Assembly (NCBI GenBank): GCA_031216915.1
Contig: CM062292.1
Location: 204,311,262-204,375,261, forward strand
Origin: Pictodentalium vernedei
Taxonomy: Eukaryota > Mollusca > Scaphopoda > Dentaliida > Dentaliidae
Direction of reading: 5' to 3'
Length of the DNA stretch: 64,000 nucleotides
Shown here: piece after piece, positions 1 through 10,293 of the stretch
Position numbering within the stretch: position 1 is the first letter of the stretch
Layout of the letters: every line of letters begins with the position of its first letter
Position numbers and translations under genes: made by a program
The notes under the pieces: generated by a model
Database searches by the model: none
What the model was told of the DNA's origin: nothing
What the model saw: only the letters and a program-made list of their open reading frames with translations

Positions 1-354
1 AAACTTTTTTCGATTGTGATACACTAAAAAATAAATGTTCATAGCCTGCAAAGGTCATTGTCTTCTTCTCCAACTGACACCAAGCTTCAGACGCGAGTGG
101 TTTGAGTTTAAGATGGGTAGAAAACGTACTCGTAGGAATCTTTATGAAATTGGAGTTTTATACCTTGTTTTTTGCTACATGTGATATTAGGGACACACCA
201 TGGTTGATTAGAAGAGTTAGCATCAAATACCAATCTTTTACCTCTCAGCATGTGCTGATTACCTGTGATCTGGAAGTCTATGTGACAGTTTTAGTGCTAT
301 AATTCACTTCACAGAGTAAGAGGCTAGATTTGCCCTAGAAGTAAAATAGAATAC
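1..354. other. No recognised feature
   Basis: Downstream side of the temptin-like calcium-loop exon. If the exon uses its CAG|GTATTC donor, this is intron and the last exon lies outside the window. I see no exon or repeat here. Confidence 0.5.
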
Positions 355-505
355 CTGGGTGAGATATAGCGGGTCCTTCGGGCAGGGCTCCGACTGTCCA
401 AATACAATGCGGATCACCCAACTCCTCGCCGTTTGTTTTACCATCACCGTCGGAATCTTTCACACACAGTCCATGTGTCCAGCGCTTCCCGAAGGCTTTA
501 AAATC
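355..505 (-). CDS. Temptin-like secreted protein, exon with calcium-loop motif
   Basis: Second recognised exon of the gene that begins at 8302. Reading the minus strand from 505, the exon encodes about 50 residues starting DFKAFGKRWTHGLC, then the acidic loop DSDGDGKTNGEELGDP, then HCIWTVG and a final SHPG. The acidic loop, the paired cysteines and the W are the signature of temptin, a secreted water-borne attractant described from Aplysia. The acceptor is a clear ACTAG before GAT, in phase 0, so it joins exactly to the phase-0 end of exon 1. The end is ambiguous: a CAG|GTATTC donor at 354/353 would lead to a further exon outside the window, while read-through meets a TAG at 335-337 after eight more codons. 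I favour the donor because known temptins continue past the HPG motif. Function as a pheromone is inferred from the family, not shown. Confidence 0.85.
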
Positions 506-895
506 CTAGTAAAGCGTAAAATCAAATAAGTTAACAAACACATAGAAATATACAAAGATAGAAAACACATGTTCGATTCCGTTATTTACGTAATACTCTA
601 AACATTTGGCAGAACACCATTCTGGGCCTGTTTGAACACGGAGTATAAATCGGTGTATACATGGGCAAACTACCATATGTGAGGTTGATATAAAGGGTAG
701 AAGCCGTTTTCTGTTCTCGATCAGGGACCAATACTATAAAACTTTTACAGTTGTATTTATCAGAATTATATTTTCTATTTATAGAATAACTAACAGAAAT
801 CAACCATTAGTATTTTCAATGATGTGGCAATTTGCCAATAGGAAAATTGCCATATCTCTTAAAATGCTAATGATTCATTTTAGTCAGTTATATTA
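506..895. other. Intron sequence of the temptin-like gene, nothing else seen
   Basis: A+T-rich sequence between exon 355-505 and the pogo-like MITE. No ORF with protein-like composition and no repeat recognised. Confidence 0.4.
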
Positions 896-1326
896 CAGTG
901 GAGCCCACTTAATTGGATATCTCTTACTTGTATATCCCTGTTAATTGAATATAATTTTCAAACACAAAACCATTTACCATACCTTCAGTACAAATTTGAT
1001 CTGTTAATTGCATATGGGTTGTAGAGTAAACTCCTGTTAATTGTATATAAATTTTTGTAATAAGCCGAAAAAATTACTGTGACACGCACCAAATTTCTCT
1101 TATTTATCAACCTTTTTAGCCTCACTACATCCGATACACGCATTTATTCTATTATATCTTGTTTGACAGAGCTCTAAGAGCTCTGTCAAACAAGATATAA
1201 TAGAATAAATGTTCAGTTTACCTCCAGAACACAGAAACTGACCAGATCCCTTTTACTTGTATACTCCTGTTAATTGAATAATTTTCAGTGGCAAAATGGA
1301 TATTCAATTAAGAGGATTCTACTGTA
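894..1326. mobile_element. pogo/Tc1-like MITE with TA duplications
   Basis: The element proper is 896-1324 and is flanked by TA on both sides. The ends are inverted repeats: the left begins CAGTGGAGCCCACTTAATTG and the right, read backwards, begins CAGTAGAATCCTCTTAATTG. CAGT termini with TA duplication are typical of pogo and related Tc1/mariner elements. The middle (about 1145-1210) is a nearly perfect palindrome built around GACAGAGCTC/GAGCTCTGTC. It has no coding capacity. Confidence 0.75.
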
Positions 1327-1483
1327 ATAGGTAGAACACAAAATTCTAGAAAATATCATCATAAAGGTTTTTTGTATTGGCTCCTGATCTGATAGAATTT
1401 TAGAATATTATTTTTAGAGTTATATCCCTTTATGTGCTGTATCCGCTTTTTATTTTTGTTCATTATGAACTTGGGTGTTTTTC

Positions 1484-1516
1484 CCTTTATTATTATTATT
1501 ATTATTATCATTATTT
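1484..1516. repeat. (ATT)n microsatellite
   Basis: Run of TTATTATTATT with one C interruption, in the intron of the temptin-like gene. Confidence 0.9.
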
Positions 1517-1647
1517 ATTACGTCGTAGGTAACAAACATAGTTACATGACATCAAGGAATTACAAATAACATAATGTGATAAAAGACAAAACTAACAAAA
1601 ACAGTGGGAAAATGAGTGTCCCAAAAACGGACTTCGCGATCTCGCCC

Positions 1648-1673
1648 ACAACACACACACACACACACACACA
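1648..1673. repeat. (CA)n microsatellite
   Basis: Uninterrupted CA dinucleotide run, followed by a CTCGCGCGA segment and a looser CA-rich stretch to about 1706. Confidence 0.9.
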
Positions 1674-2394
1674 CTCGCGCGAACAACACACATACACTCA
1701 CACACTCCTGTACTGCATGCTTATGTATGAAAACCCACCCATAGGCATAAAAACAACGCGGACACAACGTGGTAATGACGCTAAAGCCTATACATGAGTA
1801 TAAGATAGATTGATGGCACATGGGGCGAGGGAAAAGGTTTCAGTGTGGTTGATAATGTTACGAAGAGTGCCGTAAAAAAACCTATTTGGACGGGATGGTC
1901 TTCATGTAAGAGACACGGAATCTGCATAGTGTGTATGTGTGTATTTCACACATACCGACAACATATGAGTACATGTTTATAATGAGAGTTTGGCTGATTG
2001 TTCTCCCTGGATCCTTTCATTCTCATTTGGGATCCCGCAGTGAACAGATGCAACTCGATAACGCCCCTGATTGACTAGCAATGGGTATCCCAACTAATGC
2101 CACCAAGGCTACCTCGAAGGGGCTACGCGCGTCTACTACTTTGGACTGGGTCGACCATGTCCAAGAGGTTGCGTTCAGCTAACCATCAAGTTAAGCAAAG
2201 AGCCTTCTCTGGGGAGTTGGGTATCTTACGTGCGACACTGGATCACTCTTAGAGGAGAATTGGGGAAGTACGGTCTTCAAAGAGAAGACCCCCTTGGACT
2301 GAGCATTAGGAAGACAGGCGCATGATTTGGTTTGTAAATCATTCATATTCACTTGTAGAAAACACAATTCAGGAATATACATTTGTAGAAGTTT

Positions 2395-2460
2395 TATAGT
2401 ATTGGACCCTGATCGCGATCTTGACGCGATAGACTTACTCAGGTGGATCGACATTTCCTA
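2395..2460 (+). repeat. Fragment resembling family E element
   Basis: The stretch containing GATCGCGATCTTGACGCGAT and then GGTGGATCGACATTTCCTAA resembles the segment around 13888-13930 of the family E copy at 13.85 kb. Only this short piece aligns by eye. Confidence 0.35.
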
Positions 2461-2789
2461 AATGAATATTGTGAAATGATGTCCAAATCAAGAAGAAAAC
2501 GAAATTAGAATCTGTGATTCAGTATTCTCGCATTTTGACATGGGAGATTCTACAGTATGGTAAGAAAAACTCATTTCAAACTTTATGAAATATATTTTTA
2601 AAAATCCAGAGTATAATTCTCCCGCTACAGGGCCGCGATGTGGCGTCATTTCTAATGTTCTCACCACAATTTCTCCGTACGAGATAGAGGTCGAAAAATG
2701 ATGTTTGATAACAAATCTGATAGATTTTGGTACAAAATCGATCAAAACATGTTCTGAAGTATCAGTTCTCTCGACATCTCGTTCATCGC

Positions 2790-2995
2790 TTAACCCTTTA
2801 CCTAACATGAAAAGCAGACGACACTTGCAAAAAAAAAATCTTGAATAACTAATTTTTTTATTTTTTGTCTTAAAAACATAGGCTATGACCCCTCTTTGGA
2901 ACCTATGTTTTTGAGAAACAAAAAATGAAAATTAATTGGCGATTTTTTAGATTAGCGCTGGCCGGTTTTGGCCGTTACGTTGGGTAAAGGGTTAA
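2790..2995 (+). mobile_element. TTAA MITE family B
   Basis: Flanked by TTAA at both ends. The left end starts CCCTTTACCTAACATGAAAA and the right end reads inward as CCCTTTACCCAACGTAACGG. The arms hold the family B motif AAAAACATAGGYTATGACCCC in inverted orientation. The central GAGCTC palindrome is deleted in this copy, leaving a short hairpin. TTAA target and CCC termini fit piggyBac-type mobilisation. Confidence 0.8.
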
Positions 2996-4056
2996 CAATG
3001 CAGTTCTCTTTGTGTCTGAACTCTCTCTAGCTGCACCAAATATGGGGTTGGTTCTATCACAGCGTACCGCCATATCCAGTTGGGACGTAAAATGGCCGTC
3101 CCTCAGTGCGGAGAGAGAAACACTCCGTGCAGGCAAAAGGCCTCTTTGCAGTAGCCATTGAGTCATGGAGAGGCGTTAATATCAGTTGTATAACTTGCTC
3201 GCCAATCCTGCTAAAAGTATTATGCTTTAAGGCTTAAAACAAAATACAACTGATATTATAGAAGTGGGTGTTGGGTTGGGCACAATAGCATTTTCTTCCA
3301 TGTGAAAGACTACAAGTGGAATTTTTTTTCCCAACTTTAAACAGAAAATCTGTGCAATACCAATCTATTTAATAATTACACCAGTCTGTGACTATTAGTA
3401 TCCTCCAGTGATGTGTGGGTGGGATGTGGTGATCTCACCCAATGGGTTGATAATGGATCCAGATACGAGACTTACCGAGTATATTGTCAAATATCTCTCA
3501 TCGAGGGTGAAATTTATCATTTACCCATCCCACACCCATTTGAGGGTGCGTATCCTCCCACTACAGACCATATGACGCAACTGAAATCAAATCACTACTT
3601 GTGCGATGAAAAATTTACTGTTCTACCCATCGATCGTGGAGATAAATGAATTGCACATTCGGAAAGAGCATCGGAAATGTCCATGGATACCAAATGTATA
3701 TACTATTAAAACAAGTGTCAGCAGTTCCGGCATCGAAGGGTTGACATATTGAAGCGAGTTGAAACAGCTGACAATCCGATCACGCCACTTTTGAAATTAA
3801 GGATTTCAATGACGTCACGTGGCGTGTAGAAGAAAAAAAATCCTCCTCGAGTGTGGTGTGGCGGGGGGGGGGGGGGGGGGTTGCGGAGCGGGACGTCATC
3901 TTTGTTTACAATATGTAGACGATGACGAAATAGTCTGGCGATCAATAAATATTAAAATGAGGATCCTCGCGTGGGTGGGTTTCCCAGGTATCTTTTAGAG
4001 GACACGCGCGTTTCTCAATAGGCGGGTGCTGGATGAAAGAGGTAAACATTGTCTTA
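2996..4056. other. Intron; small inverted repeat and poly-G tract
   Basis: Contains an inverted repeat ATATCAGTTGTA/TACAACTGATAT at 3178-3257 and an 18-G run at 3863-3880. A stretch at 3410-3550 is partly self-complementary (GTGGGTGGGATGTG against CATCCCACACCC). No exon seen. Confidence 0.45.
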
Positions 4057-4540
4057 TTAACACTTTACTTAACGCGAAAGGTAGACGACACTATACAACC
4101 ACACATACCCCCTTCCCTCCTTCCAGATGAGGGCAAGGGTGGAGTCATAATGCCATGCACGATAATTGGCAAGAGTCTACGTGGGCCAACCACGCACAAA
4201 CTAATGGTACTAACGGAAACAATCGTTTTAACATGACGGGCTACCAGCGCCCATCTTGCCCCACACCTCTGCCAGACGTTCTACTTGAAGCTTGCGGGCG
4301 AACTTAGTTGCTGCTATGTCCCTTACTTATCAAACAAAATTCTTGAAAAACTTTTTTTTTTTCATTTTTTGTTTCAAACACATCGCTTATGCCCCCTCAT
4401 TGGAACGAGCTCGTCCCACTGAGTGGTCATAAGCTATGTCTTTGAGACAAGAAATTAAAAACAAATAATGAAAAACTTGAATGGTTATTTTTGCGAATAG
4501 CGCTGATCATTTTTGGCGGTTTTGTTGGGTAAAGTGTTAA
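4057..4540 (+). mobile_element. TTAA MITE family B, longer diverged copy
   Basis: TTAA flanks, left end CACTTTACTTAACGCGAAAG and right end reading inward CACTTTACCCAACAAAACCG. The family B arm motifs (ATCGCTTATGCCCCC, GAACGAGCTCGT, CATAAGCTATGT) lie around 4378-4445. The left arm is about 250 bp longer than in other copies, so either an insertion or a longer progenitor. Diverged, so older than most copies. Confidence 0.65.
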
Positions 4541-5208
4541 GGTTAATATGTATAATCAATGACAATAGCATAAAACGAGTGGAAAACAGTGATCAATTTA
4601 TCTACAGAGGGCACTATTTGACAATATTAAAATGGGAGAATTATATATGCCATTGCCATTTTTTCAAAAATTGTAATTCGAAATTAATCCTTTTTTTGGT
4701 ATCTCCGAGGGGTTAGAATATCGTCGCGAGTATCTGGATATTTTAAGCTCTAAAGATCTAGTATAATCAAAAAAACAATTCTCCAATATTTCAATTGTAC
4801 TCAAATTAATTTAAAATCTGAAATGCGAGTATGCTTCTGTGTTTGAGTGTCTACCTTTTTGGCTATACCCTTACAATTGTAAAGATACGGGGTTCAAATG
4901 TAGTATGCGAGGGTAATATTGTCCAATGACTGACGCGGGAGGGGGGGGGGGGTCTCGGTCATCCTTCATCCTGCATTATTGGAGTTTTAGCATATTTTAG
5001 CGAATTATCGTTCACCAGTAATTTCAGCTGAACGAGGTCAGCTTAAACCACACTGTCCAATTTACACCACTGACAAATCGATAGTATCACCATTATGTTT
5101 ATTTATACCATGATTACCTATTCTACTGTATATAAAAAGCCTATGACAAATTTTAGCTTTACACACCAACCGTTGTGAACACGCCAGCAATGGGATTTCA
5201 ATAGTTAA
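4541..5208. other. Intron, no recognised feature
   Basis: A+T-rich sequence with a poly-G run at about 4937-4950. Nothing else supported. Confidence 0.4.
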
Positions 5209-5604
5209 AATTTACACTTGCGGGGCGCGGTGGCTCAGTTGGTAGAGGTGCAGGCTGCAAGCCGAGAGGTCCTCGGTTCGAATCCCACCTGCGGCAACCG
5301 CGTTGTGTCCTTGGGCAAGACACTTCACCCCGATTGCCTACATGGGGGCACGATGACGCTGTGTACTGAGGCGTACTGCACGTCGATGGTGCGCATGTCT
5401 TCAACCAATCTAACCCTGCCTGTGCTGTGGTGCAGAGTTCAGAGTTACGATGTTGGAGAGTTGACAGCTGCTCGTCGTTGCTCGGTGGTTCTCTCCGGGT
5501 ACTCCGGCTTCCTCCACCCGTAAAACTGTCACGGTCACGATTAGCCATTGTGCATAAGTATGTGACCTTAAACACCAATGAATCACTAAATCAATTTACA
5601 CCTG
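5209..5604 (+). repeat. SINE with tRNA-Cys-like head, target duplication present
   Basis: Body 5221-5592. The head carries RNA polymerase III box A (TGGCTCAGTTGG, 5231-5242) and box B (GGTTCGAATCC, 5275-5285). Between them the loop CTGCAAG places GCA at the anticodon, matching tRNA-Cys. The body contains the stretches TCCTTGGGCAAGACACTT and CTCCGGGTACTCCGGCTTCC, and the tail ends in ACACCAATGAATCAC. Target duplication AATTTACACTTG (5209-5220) is matched by AATTTACACCTG (5593-5604). This is the reference copy of the tRNA-headed type here. Confidence 0.9.
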
Positions 5605-5993
5605 CAGTGGGACTACATCCAGGCTGACCTTTGGTGACCTCGCCTTGAATGCAAACTTGTCTAAATTTATCACTCGTCACCTCGTGAAGAATGAAATGAA
5701 ACCAGCAATTATTTATTACGTTTTTAAATAAGTTTACCTCATAAGATACCAAAAATTAACAAACATTCGTTGTCTCATGTTATTAAAGCACCCATAACTC
5801 GAAAAAGTATGTTATTATGTTATTAAAATGAAAAGGCCCCTTAATTGCGCGTTTCGTTTTCTATTTCGTTTTCGATTGCCAGCGGAAGTATCGCCCACCG
5901 GTTCTCATGTAAACAAAAATAGATCCGCACGTGTGAATATTGATTTATTTAACATTTAAACTCTTATTGATCTGACGATCATGTGGTAAATAA
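5605..5993. other. Intron, no recognised feature
   Basis: No repeat or exon recognised between the SINE and the hairpin at 5994. Confidence 0.4.
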
Positions 5994-6134
5994 AATATAC
6001 CCAAAGTAGCTTAGTGTACCAAATGTTCACCACACGTGGTGAAGTGGTGTTAACCGCGCGCCAAAGGCTCGCGGTTAACACCACTTCACCGCTCGTGTTG
6101 AACATTTGGTACACTAAGCTACTATGGGTATATT
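5994..6134. repeat. Long hairpin (about 60-bp arms)
   Basis: Inverted repeat with arms AATATACCCAAAGTAGCTTA... and its complement ending TACTATGGGTATATT; the loop is GCGCCAAAGGCTC. Shares the flank motif ATGTGGTAAATA with the hairpin at 10.57 kb, so the two are probably members of one MITE family. A second, shorter inverted repeat (CTCTTGTTTCGAAG / CTTCGAAACAAGAG) follows at about 6161-6233. Confidence 0.8.
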
Positions 6135-6616
6135 CTGTATGCACATAGTGTTCATCAGAGTTGAGCTCTTGTTTCGAAGTCCCTATCTCGACGAGTCGAA
6201 GGAGAGTTGAATTATAGCCTTCGAAACAAGAGTGAGACTATGACAGAACATTTTGTACATAAATGTAATGGTGATGGTAGATTTATCAACAATTCCCCAC
6301 TATAGTGCCAATAATTTGGATTAAGGAACCTTTTATTTTCACACTTCATTTTCATACTGATAAAAAGCAGATCGTTTTGCTGGAAACTGTATACGGCTGC
6401 CTGGAATTCCCCCGACCCCCAGATAAACTTAATGAGTTCGTTTGTTCTATATTCCAAAAAGTTCGCGCTTATGAGTGACGATTCAGATAGAGAATTATAA
6501 AAGTAATGTTGTTTAATGATATAATAAGTATACTTTTGAGACGAGATTTTCGGATTTTCCCCTTTTCATATACAGACAATTATACGGTCTCTAGCAAACA
6601 CCCTTTGAAAGCCTTT
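6135..6616. other. Intron, no recognised feature beyond a short inverted repeat
   Basis: Apart from the inverted repeat near 6161-6233, nothing is recognised. Confidence 0.35.
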
Positions 6617-6892
6617 AACGGGTTGAAGGCTACATTATTTTATTTTATTTTATTTTATTTTTTTTGGGGGGGGGGGTCTTAATTTGTTCATCAAAATTCA
6701 TTTATTAGAAATTATTGAAGAGTGCCCATTGGCACTCTTCAATAATTTATGATAAAATAAATTTATATAAACAAAATGTTATTTGCGTTTGACTGAATAT
6801 GAAAAATGAGCAAGGAAAATCATGGCTTTTCTGCTGGTACCCTCATATTTTAAAAGCCCTGTTGGTGGTTTCTAGCACTTAACCAGTTAATG
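6617..6892. mobile_element. MITE family D (stand-alone copy)
   Basis: Ends TTAACGGGTTGAAG and, at the right, CTTAACCAGTTAA. The centre is a hairpin GAAGAGTGCCCATTGGCACTCTTC. The same module sits inside the two Harbinger-like copies at 39.2 and 49.85 kb, which shows that D existed as an independent element. A (TTTTA)n run and a poly-G tract occur at 6640-6676. Confidence 0.6.
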
Positions 6893-6917
6893 TTCTGTAA
6901 GTAGTAACGTAAATAAA

Positions 6918-6969
6918 TCGTTGTGGTCACAATTAACATTGTGCAGAAATATGAAACCTAAAACACCAA

Positions 6970-7032
<63 letters not shown>

Positions 7033-7036
7033 ATCG
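6918..7036 (+). repeat. SINE 3' tail with (AAAT)n microsatellite
   Basis: The tail motif CATTGTGCAGAAATATG followed by ACACCAATAAATAAATAAAT matches the 3' end of the complete SINEs. It is 5' truncated. The AAAT run from 6974 has about 15 units. Confidence 0.75.
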
Positions 7037-7641
7037 TATCTAAGTACGCATTTGCAGATGCAGGATGGAAATTTTGTATCAGAGACCCATGAAATACGAT
7101 GAGTTTAGATAATTACGGAGTCAGTACATACTTCTTGCAGGATAAAATGAAGAAACGTTTTTTTGTTATAATACCTACTTACACGTTCAACGCCGGATAC
7201 AGCGCGGCCAGTAACTAATGTATAAGACGTACCTTAGCGCCGTTAACAAAACCATTGCATTGTACTATATTTCGAATGTCATTGACCCTTTCAACGCTGG
7301 TTTTATGAATGGTATCGTCTTTTCTACTACTGTTAACTGGGAAATATGTGAGTCATTTTATATTTGTAGGGAGGTTCAGTACTAATTAATCCTACAGCCC
7401 GAATTTGCCGTAGGATTAAATTATTACTCGTCCTCCTTCCCAATTTACTGATTATCTCGTTGTCTAATCGACCAACGCTCTCTTTACTAAAAGATGCAAG
7501 CATAAAGGGTGAACGAGTTAATATTTGCCTGCAACACATCTGCGTGGAATATGATCCTTTCTAAATCTCCATTTACTTTTCCTTGTAATAATATATACAT
7601 TCCAAGATTCTGTATTCATCAACCAACGGAACATGCACATT
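7037..7641. other. Intron, no recognised feature
   Basis: A short inverted repeat AATTAATCCTACAG / CCGTAGGATTAAATT is at about 7384-7422; nothing else is recognised. Confidence 0.35.
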
Positions 7642-7884
7642 TTAACCCTTTACCCAACGTAACGGCCAAAACCGGCGAGTGGTATTCTCAAAAATCGCCA
7701 ATTTATTTTCATTATTTTTTCATTTTTTGTCTCAAAAACATAGGTTATGATCCCTCGTTGGAATGAGCTCGTCGAGCTCGTTCTAATGAGGGGTCATAAC
7801 CTGTGTTTTTGAGACAAAAAATGAAAAAAAATAGTTATTCAAGAATAAAAGTGTCGGCTGCTTTTCATGTTAGTAAAGGGGTAA
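7642..7884 (-). mobile_element. TTAA MITE family B
   Basis: Left end TTAACCCTTTACCCAACGTA, centre GAGCTCGTCGAGCTCG, with flanking inverted ATAGGTTATGATCCC and GGGGTCATAACC arms. The right end reads GTTAGTAAAGGGGTAAG, so one TTAA has decayed to GTAA. Lies in the temptin-like intron 70 bp from the candidate cassette exon. Confidence 0.8.
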
Positions 7885-7953
7885 GAACGATAATCCAGAG
7901 ACACAGCAATGGGCGAGCGACGAGGGTGATAGTTATTTTCTCCTGAAATATAC

Positions 7954-7989
7954 CTTGTTCAAAAACAGCTCATCAAATCTCGGGTCATA
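7954..7989 (-). other. Candidate 36-nt cassette exon of the temptin-like gene
   Basis: On the minus strand the segment has a strong pyrimidine tract and acceptor (CTTCTGTTTTTACAG) before 7989 and a donor AAG|GTATAT after 7954. It is 36 nt, in phase 0, open in frame, and encodes YDPRFDELFLNK. Inclusion would insert these 12 residues exactly between exon 1 (ending NRFGM) and exon 2 (starting DFKAFG). Family members I know run directly from FG to DF, so this would be optional or lineage-specific. A chance match of splice signals cannot be ruled out. Confidence 0.4.
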
Positions 7990-8116
7990 CTGTAAAAACA
8001 GAAGTAAATAAATAAATTTATAATGATACTATTCCACAGTTTTCTTCTTTTTCTGGTCACGTTGTGATTTTGACGATTGCGATTGAATAAAAAAATAACA
8101 ATTATTTTGTTCTTAC

Positions 8117-8302
8117 CATTCCAAATCTATTCAAGGGCCCGCCACTCTGAGAGTGTCCATGGCCAACCGCAGTCCAAAAGTAGCCTGCAAAACATGGATG
8201 AGGAACACGATTTCCATTGGGAATAAGAGACAAGTACGACGGGTGTCCACTTGATCTGCACACCATGAAGACGAACAGAACGATTGTTAGCTGTGTCTGC
8301 AT
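8117..8302 (-). CDS. Temptin-like secreted protein, exon 1 with signal peptide
   Basis: Encodes the first 62 residues. The start is the ATG at 8302-8300; an upstream in-frame TTG is not needed. Residues 1-19 (MQTQLTIVLFVFMVCRSSG) form a secretory signal peptide. The mature part begins HPSYLSLIPNGNRVPHPC, continues through GYFWTAVGHGH and ends GGPLNRFGM. This order (IPNG, VPHPC, W..VGH, GGPLN.FG) is the N-terminal half of temptin. The exon ends at a consensus donor ATG|GTAAGA in phase 0, matching the acceptor at 506. The product should be a small extracellular protein with a calcium-binding loop from exon 355-505. In Aplysia temptin acts with other peptides in mate attraction; other family members have been linked to biomineralisation or mucus, so the role here is open. 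Confidence 0.85.
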
Positions 8303-8345
8303 TGTCTTCAAACAAAGATAATGAGATTTGACTAGGACTGTTCAA

Positions 8346-8362
8346 ACCCTTTTATGTATAGC
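8346..8362 (-). promoter_or_regulatory. TATA-like promoter of the temptin-like gene
   Basis: The minus strand reads CTATACATAAAAGGG about 45-60 bases upstream of the ATG, giving a TATA-type element with room for a transcription start near 8325-8332. Confidence 0.5.
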
Positions 8363-8716
8363 TTTTACGTAATCTTTTAGACTCGTTGTTGTGGTCAGTA
8401 AAATATTAGCTCATGCCACATGAAAGATTCTTATCTATACAAAATCACAAATTCAGTTTTATGTATTCATATCCATATACAAATGTAACCATATAAAAGC
8501 AGAAGAGCAAATATACAAAGCATACTCTCATATAGAAACATCCATATTAACCCTTCAATACGATCTGTAGAGGGAATTTTAAGTATTTTATTCGAAGCAG
8601 AGTAGCAGTATATTCTCTGTAGGTAAAACTATAATCTCAGCACTGGGCAAGAGAAAAATATATCCATAAGGTACTGTGCCGACACATGTATGAGATAGTA
8701 GTCTGCATCTACTTAA
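8363..8716. other. Upstream region of the temptin-like gene
   Basis: About 350 bp of A+T-rich DNA between the TATA-like site and the first upstream MITE. No conserved element recognised. Confidence 0.4.
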
Positions 8717-8927
8717 TTAACCCTTTGAACCCTAGCGGCCGTTTTTCCATCCAGGAACATGATACGGCATAACGTCATTAAATAGTATGGATGTCCAGTA
8801 AATGTGTGGGGTAGACCAATCAATATGTTCAATTATTGCTCGGTCTACCCCAGATAATGAATATAGACTCTTCTGATTGCTGCCATTGAACTGGCATGGA
8901 AGATACCACTAGAGTTCAAAGGGTTAA
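8717..8927. mobile_element. TTAA MITE family F
   Basis: Termini TTAACCCTTTGAACCCTAG and, inverted, TTAACCCTTTGAACTCTAG, with TTAA on both sides. The centre holds inverted GGGGTAGACC / GGTCTACCCC. The copy at 45.3 kb shares the internal CATGATACG..AACGTCATTAAATAG and GTAGRCCAATCA motifs. Confidence 0.75.
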
Positions 8928-8974
8928 AAAACGCTAGATGCTATTTTTATTTTGCGCGATTTTGTATAAATAAA

Positions 8975-9260
8975 CTCATTGGTTAAAGCATTGAACTCCA
9001 AATCAAAAAGTCGACGATTCGAACCTAACCAGCGGTAACTGCGTTGTGTTCTTGCGCAAGACATTTGATCCCAATTAGCCACGTGGGTGCACGTTGGCGC
9101 TGTAAACTAAGGCGCACTGCACGTCGATGACACAAGTTCCTTCAACCGCTGCTAACGCTGCGTTGGGGAGTTCGATAGTTGCTCGACGCTCTTTGGTGGT
9201 TCTCTCCGAGTTCTCCAGCTTCATCCACCCTTAAAATAATGTGATGCTGGCTGCTGGAAG
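8975..9260 (+). repeat. Diverged tRNA-headed SINE
   Basis: Head around TTGGTTAAAGCATTGAACTC with box-B-like GATTCGAACC, then the body ACTGCGTTGTGTTCTTGCGC, GCACTGCACGTCGATGA and TCTCCGAGTTCTCCAGCTTC. It ends against the family A MITE at 9266. Old copy, no clear target duplication. Confidence 0.7.
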
Positions 9261-9265
9261 TGCCA

Positions 9266-9526
9266 TTAACCCTTTACCCAACGCATCGGCCACATCCGCC
9301 CGCGTAATATGCAAATCGGGCAGTTGAAAAATATTTTTCAACAAATTTCAACAAAACCGTATCATGTGACACCCCCCCCCCCCCCCTCCCCATTGGAACC
9401 GTCTCGTTCAGATTGTTCCAATGAGCGTCCATGTGATATGGTTTTGATGAAATTGTTTTTTAATTTTAAAAAATGATACTTAAAATAATAAATTTTGATA
9501 TCGTCTGCGTTGGATGAAAGGGTTAC
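9266..9526 (-). mobile_element. TTAA MITE family A with poly-C expansion
   Basis: Left end TTAACCCTTTACCCAACGCA, arm CCGCCCGCGTAATATGCAAA, right end TTTTGATATCGTCTGCGTTG. The usual GTGACCCCTCATTGG segment has become a run of about 17 C. The left-hand end carries the ATATGCAAAT arm, so the orientation is opposite to the copy at 11222. Confidence 0.8.
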
Positions 9527-9689
9527 CTTCCGTAATAAAACAGCAGTGTTCTGCAGCATACCGCTTACTCATGTACAACACAGTTGTATAAGGGAATTCA
9601 TTACAGGATAATTTATCAAAAACCTCCATAAAGAGCTCATTTCTAAGATATTATCTTCCTTCTCTTCAAAAATCTCTATATGTACTGCC

Positions 9690-9915
9690 CAAAAACGACA
9701 GAATGTGTACTCAAAATTCTCCACTCAACTTTCCTTTTTCTATTTTCTTTCCTAACTATAGCTTGTGTAATCCCTCACTGAAACGAGCTCTTCGAGTTTG
9801 TTTCAACGCGACCTCACAAATTAAGTTACGGTTTGGATAGAAAAATAGAATTTCCGAGGTGTTGGGAAAAATACATTAATACGGATTCCCGAATTGTATT
9901 AAAGAGTTAACTCGT
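9690..9915. mobile_element. Degenerate palindromic MITE
   Basis: A self-complementary block with arms CTATTTTCTTTCCTAACTAT...TGTAATCCCTC and GACCTCACAAATTAAGTTAC...GATAGAAAAATAG around the centre AACGAGCTCTTCGAGTTTGTT. The centre resembles the A/B core. Ends near a GTTAACTC. Family uncertain. Confidence 0.5.
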
Positions 9916-10085
9916 TCCCAAGTCAGTATCCATTTATCCGATATTTGAGGAATGCCAAATAAGCTATCAGAACTCAGTTAGATGATATCTTCAATTATCA
10001 TATGACTCGTCCGTTTTGTTCGCTTTAAAACATTTGATATTTTGTTTTCATATTAATCAGTGATAAATAAAGCCTTCCGTCAATT

Positions 10086-10226
10086 TCATTGGTCAATTTC
10101 AAAACTAGACAATTTGATTGGCTGAACAAACTAAAACTGGGCCACATTTTCATAATTTGCATAATTAGAGTTGGGAGCCTTCATTGGTAAATTTCAAAAC
10201 TGGACTATTTGATTGGCTGAACAAAA
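10086..10226 (+). repeat. Two 45-bp direct repeats
   Basis: TCATTGGTCAATTTCAAAAC...TTTGATTGGCTGAACAAA occurs at 10086 and again at 10181 with few differences, 95 bp apart. Each repeat holds two ATTGG (CCAAT-type) motifs. No nearby gene is seen. Confidence 0.7.
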
Positions 10227-10293
10227 TACAACTGCATAATTTCAGTAGGGAGAATTTACATTATCTGTCCTATTTAGGGTGGGTTATATTGTA

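Noticed and set aside
5221-5292. tRNA-Cys gene
   Set aside because: Box A and B are good but the acceptor stem does not pair and the sequence continues into a SINE body.
5198-5578. 126-codon minus-strand open frame, and similar frames over other SINEs
   Set aside because: These are antisense or sense readings of SINE bodies, which lack stops by chance and repeat at every SINE copy.
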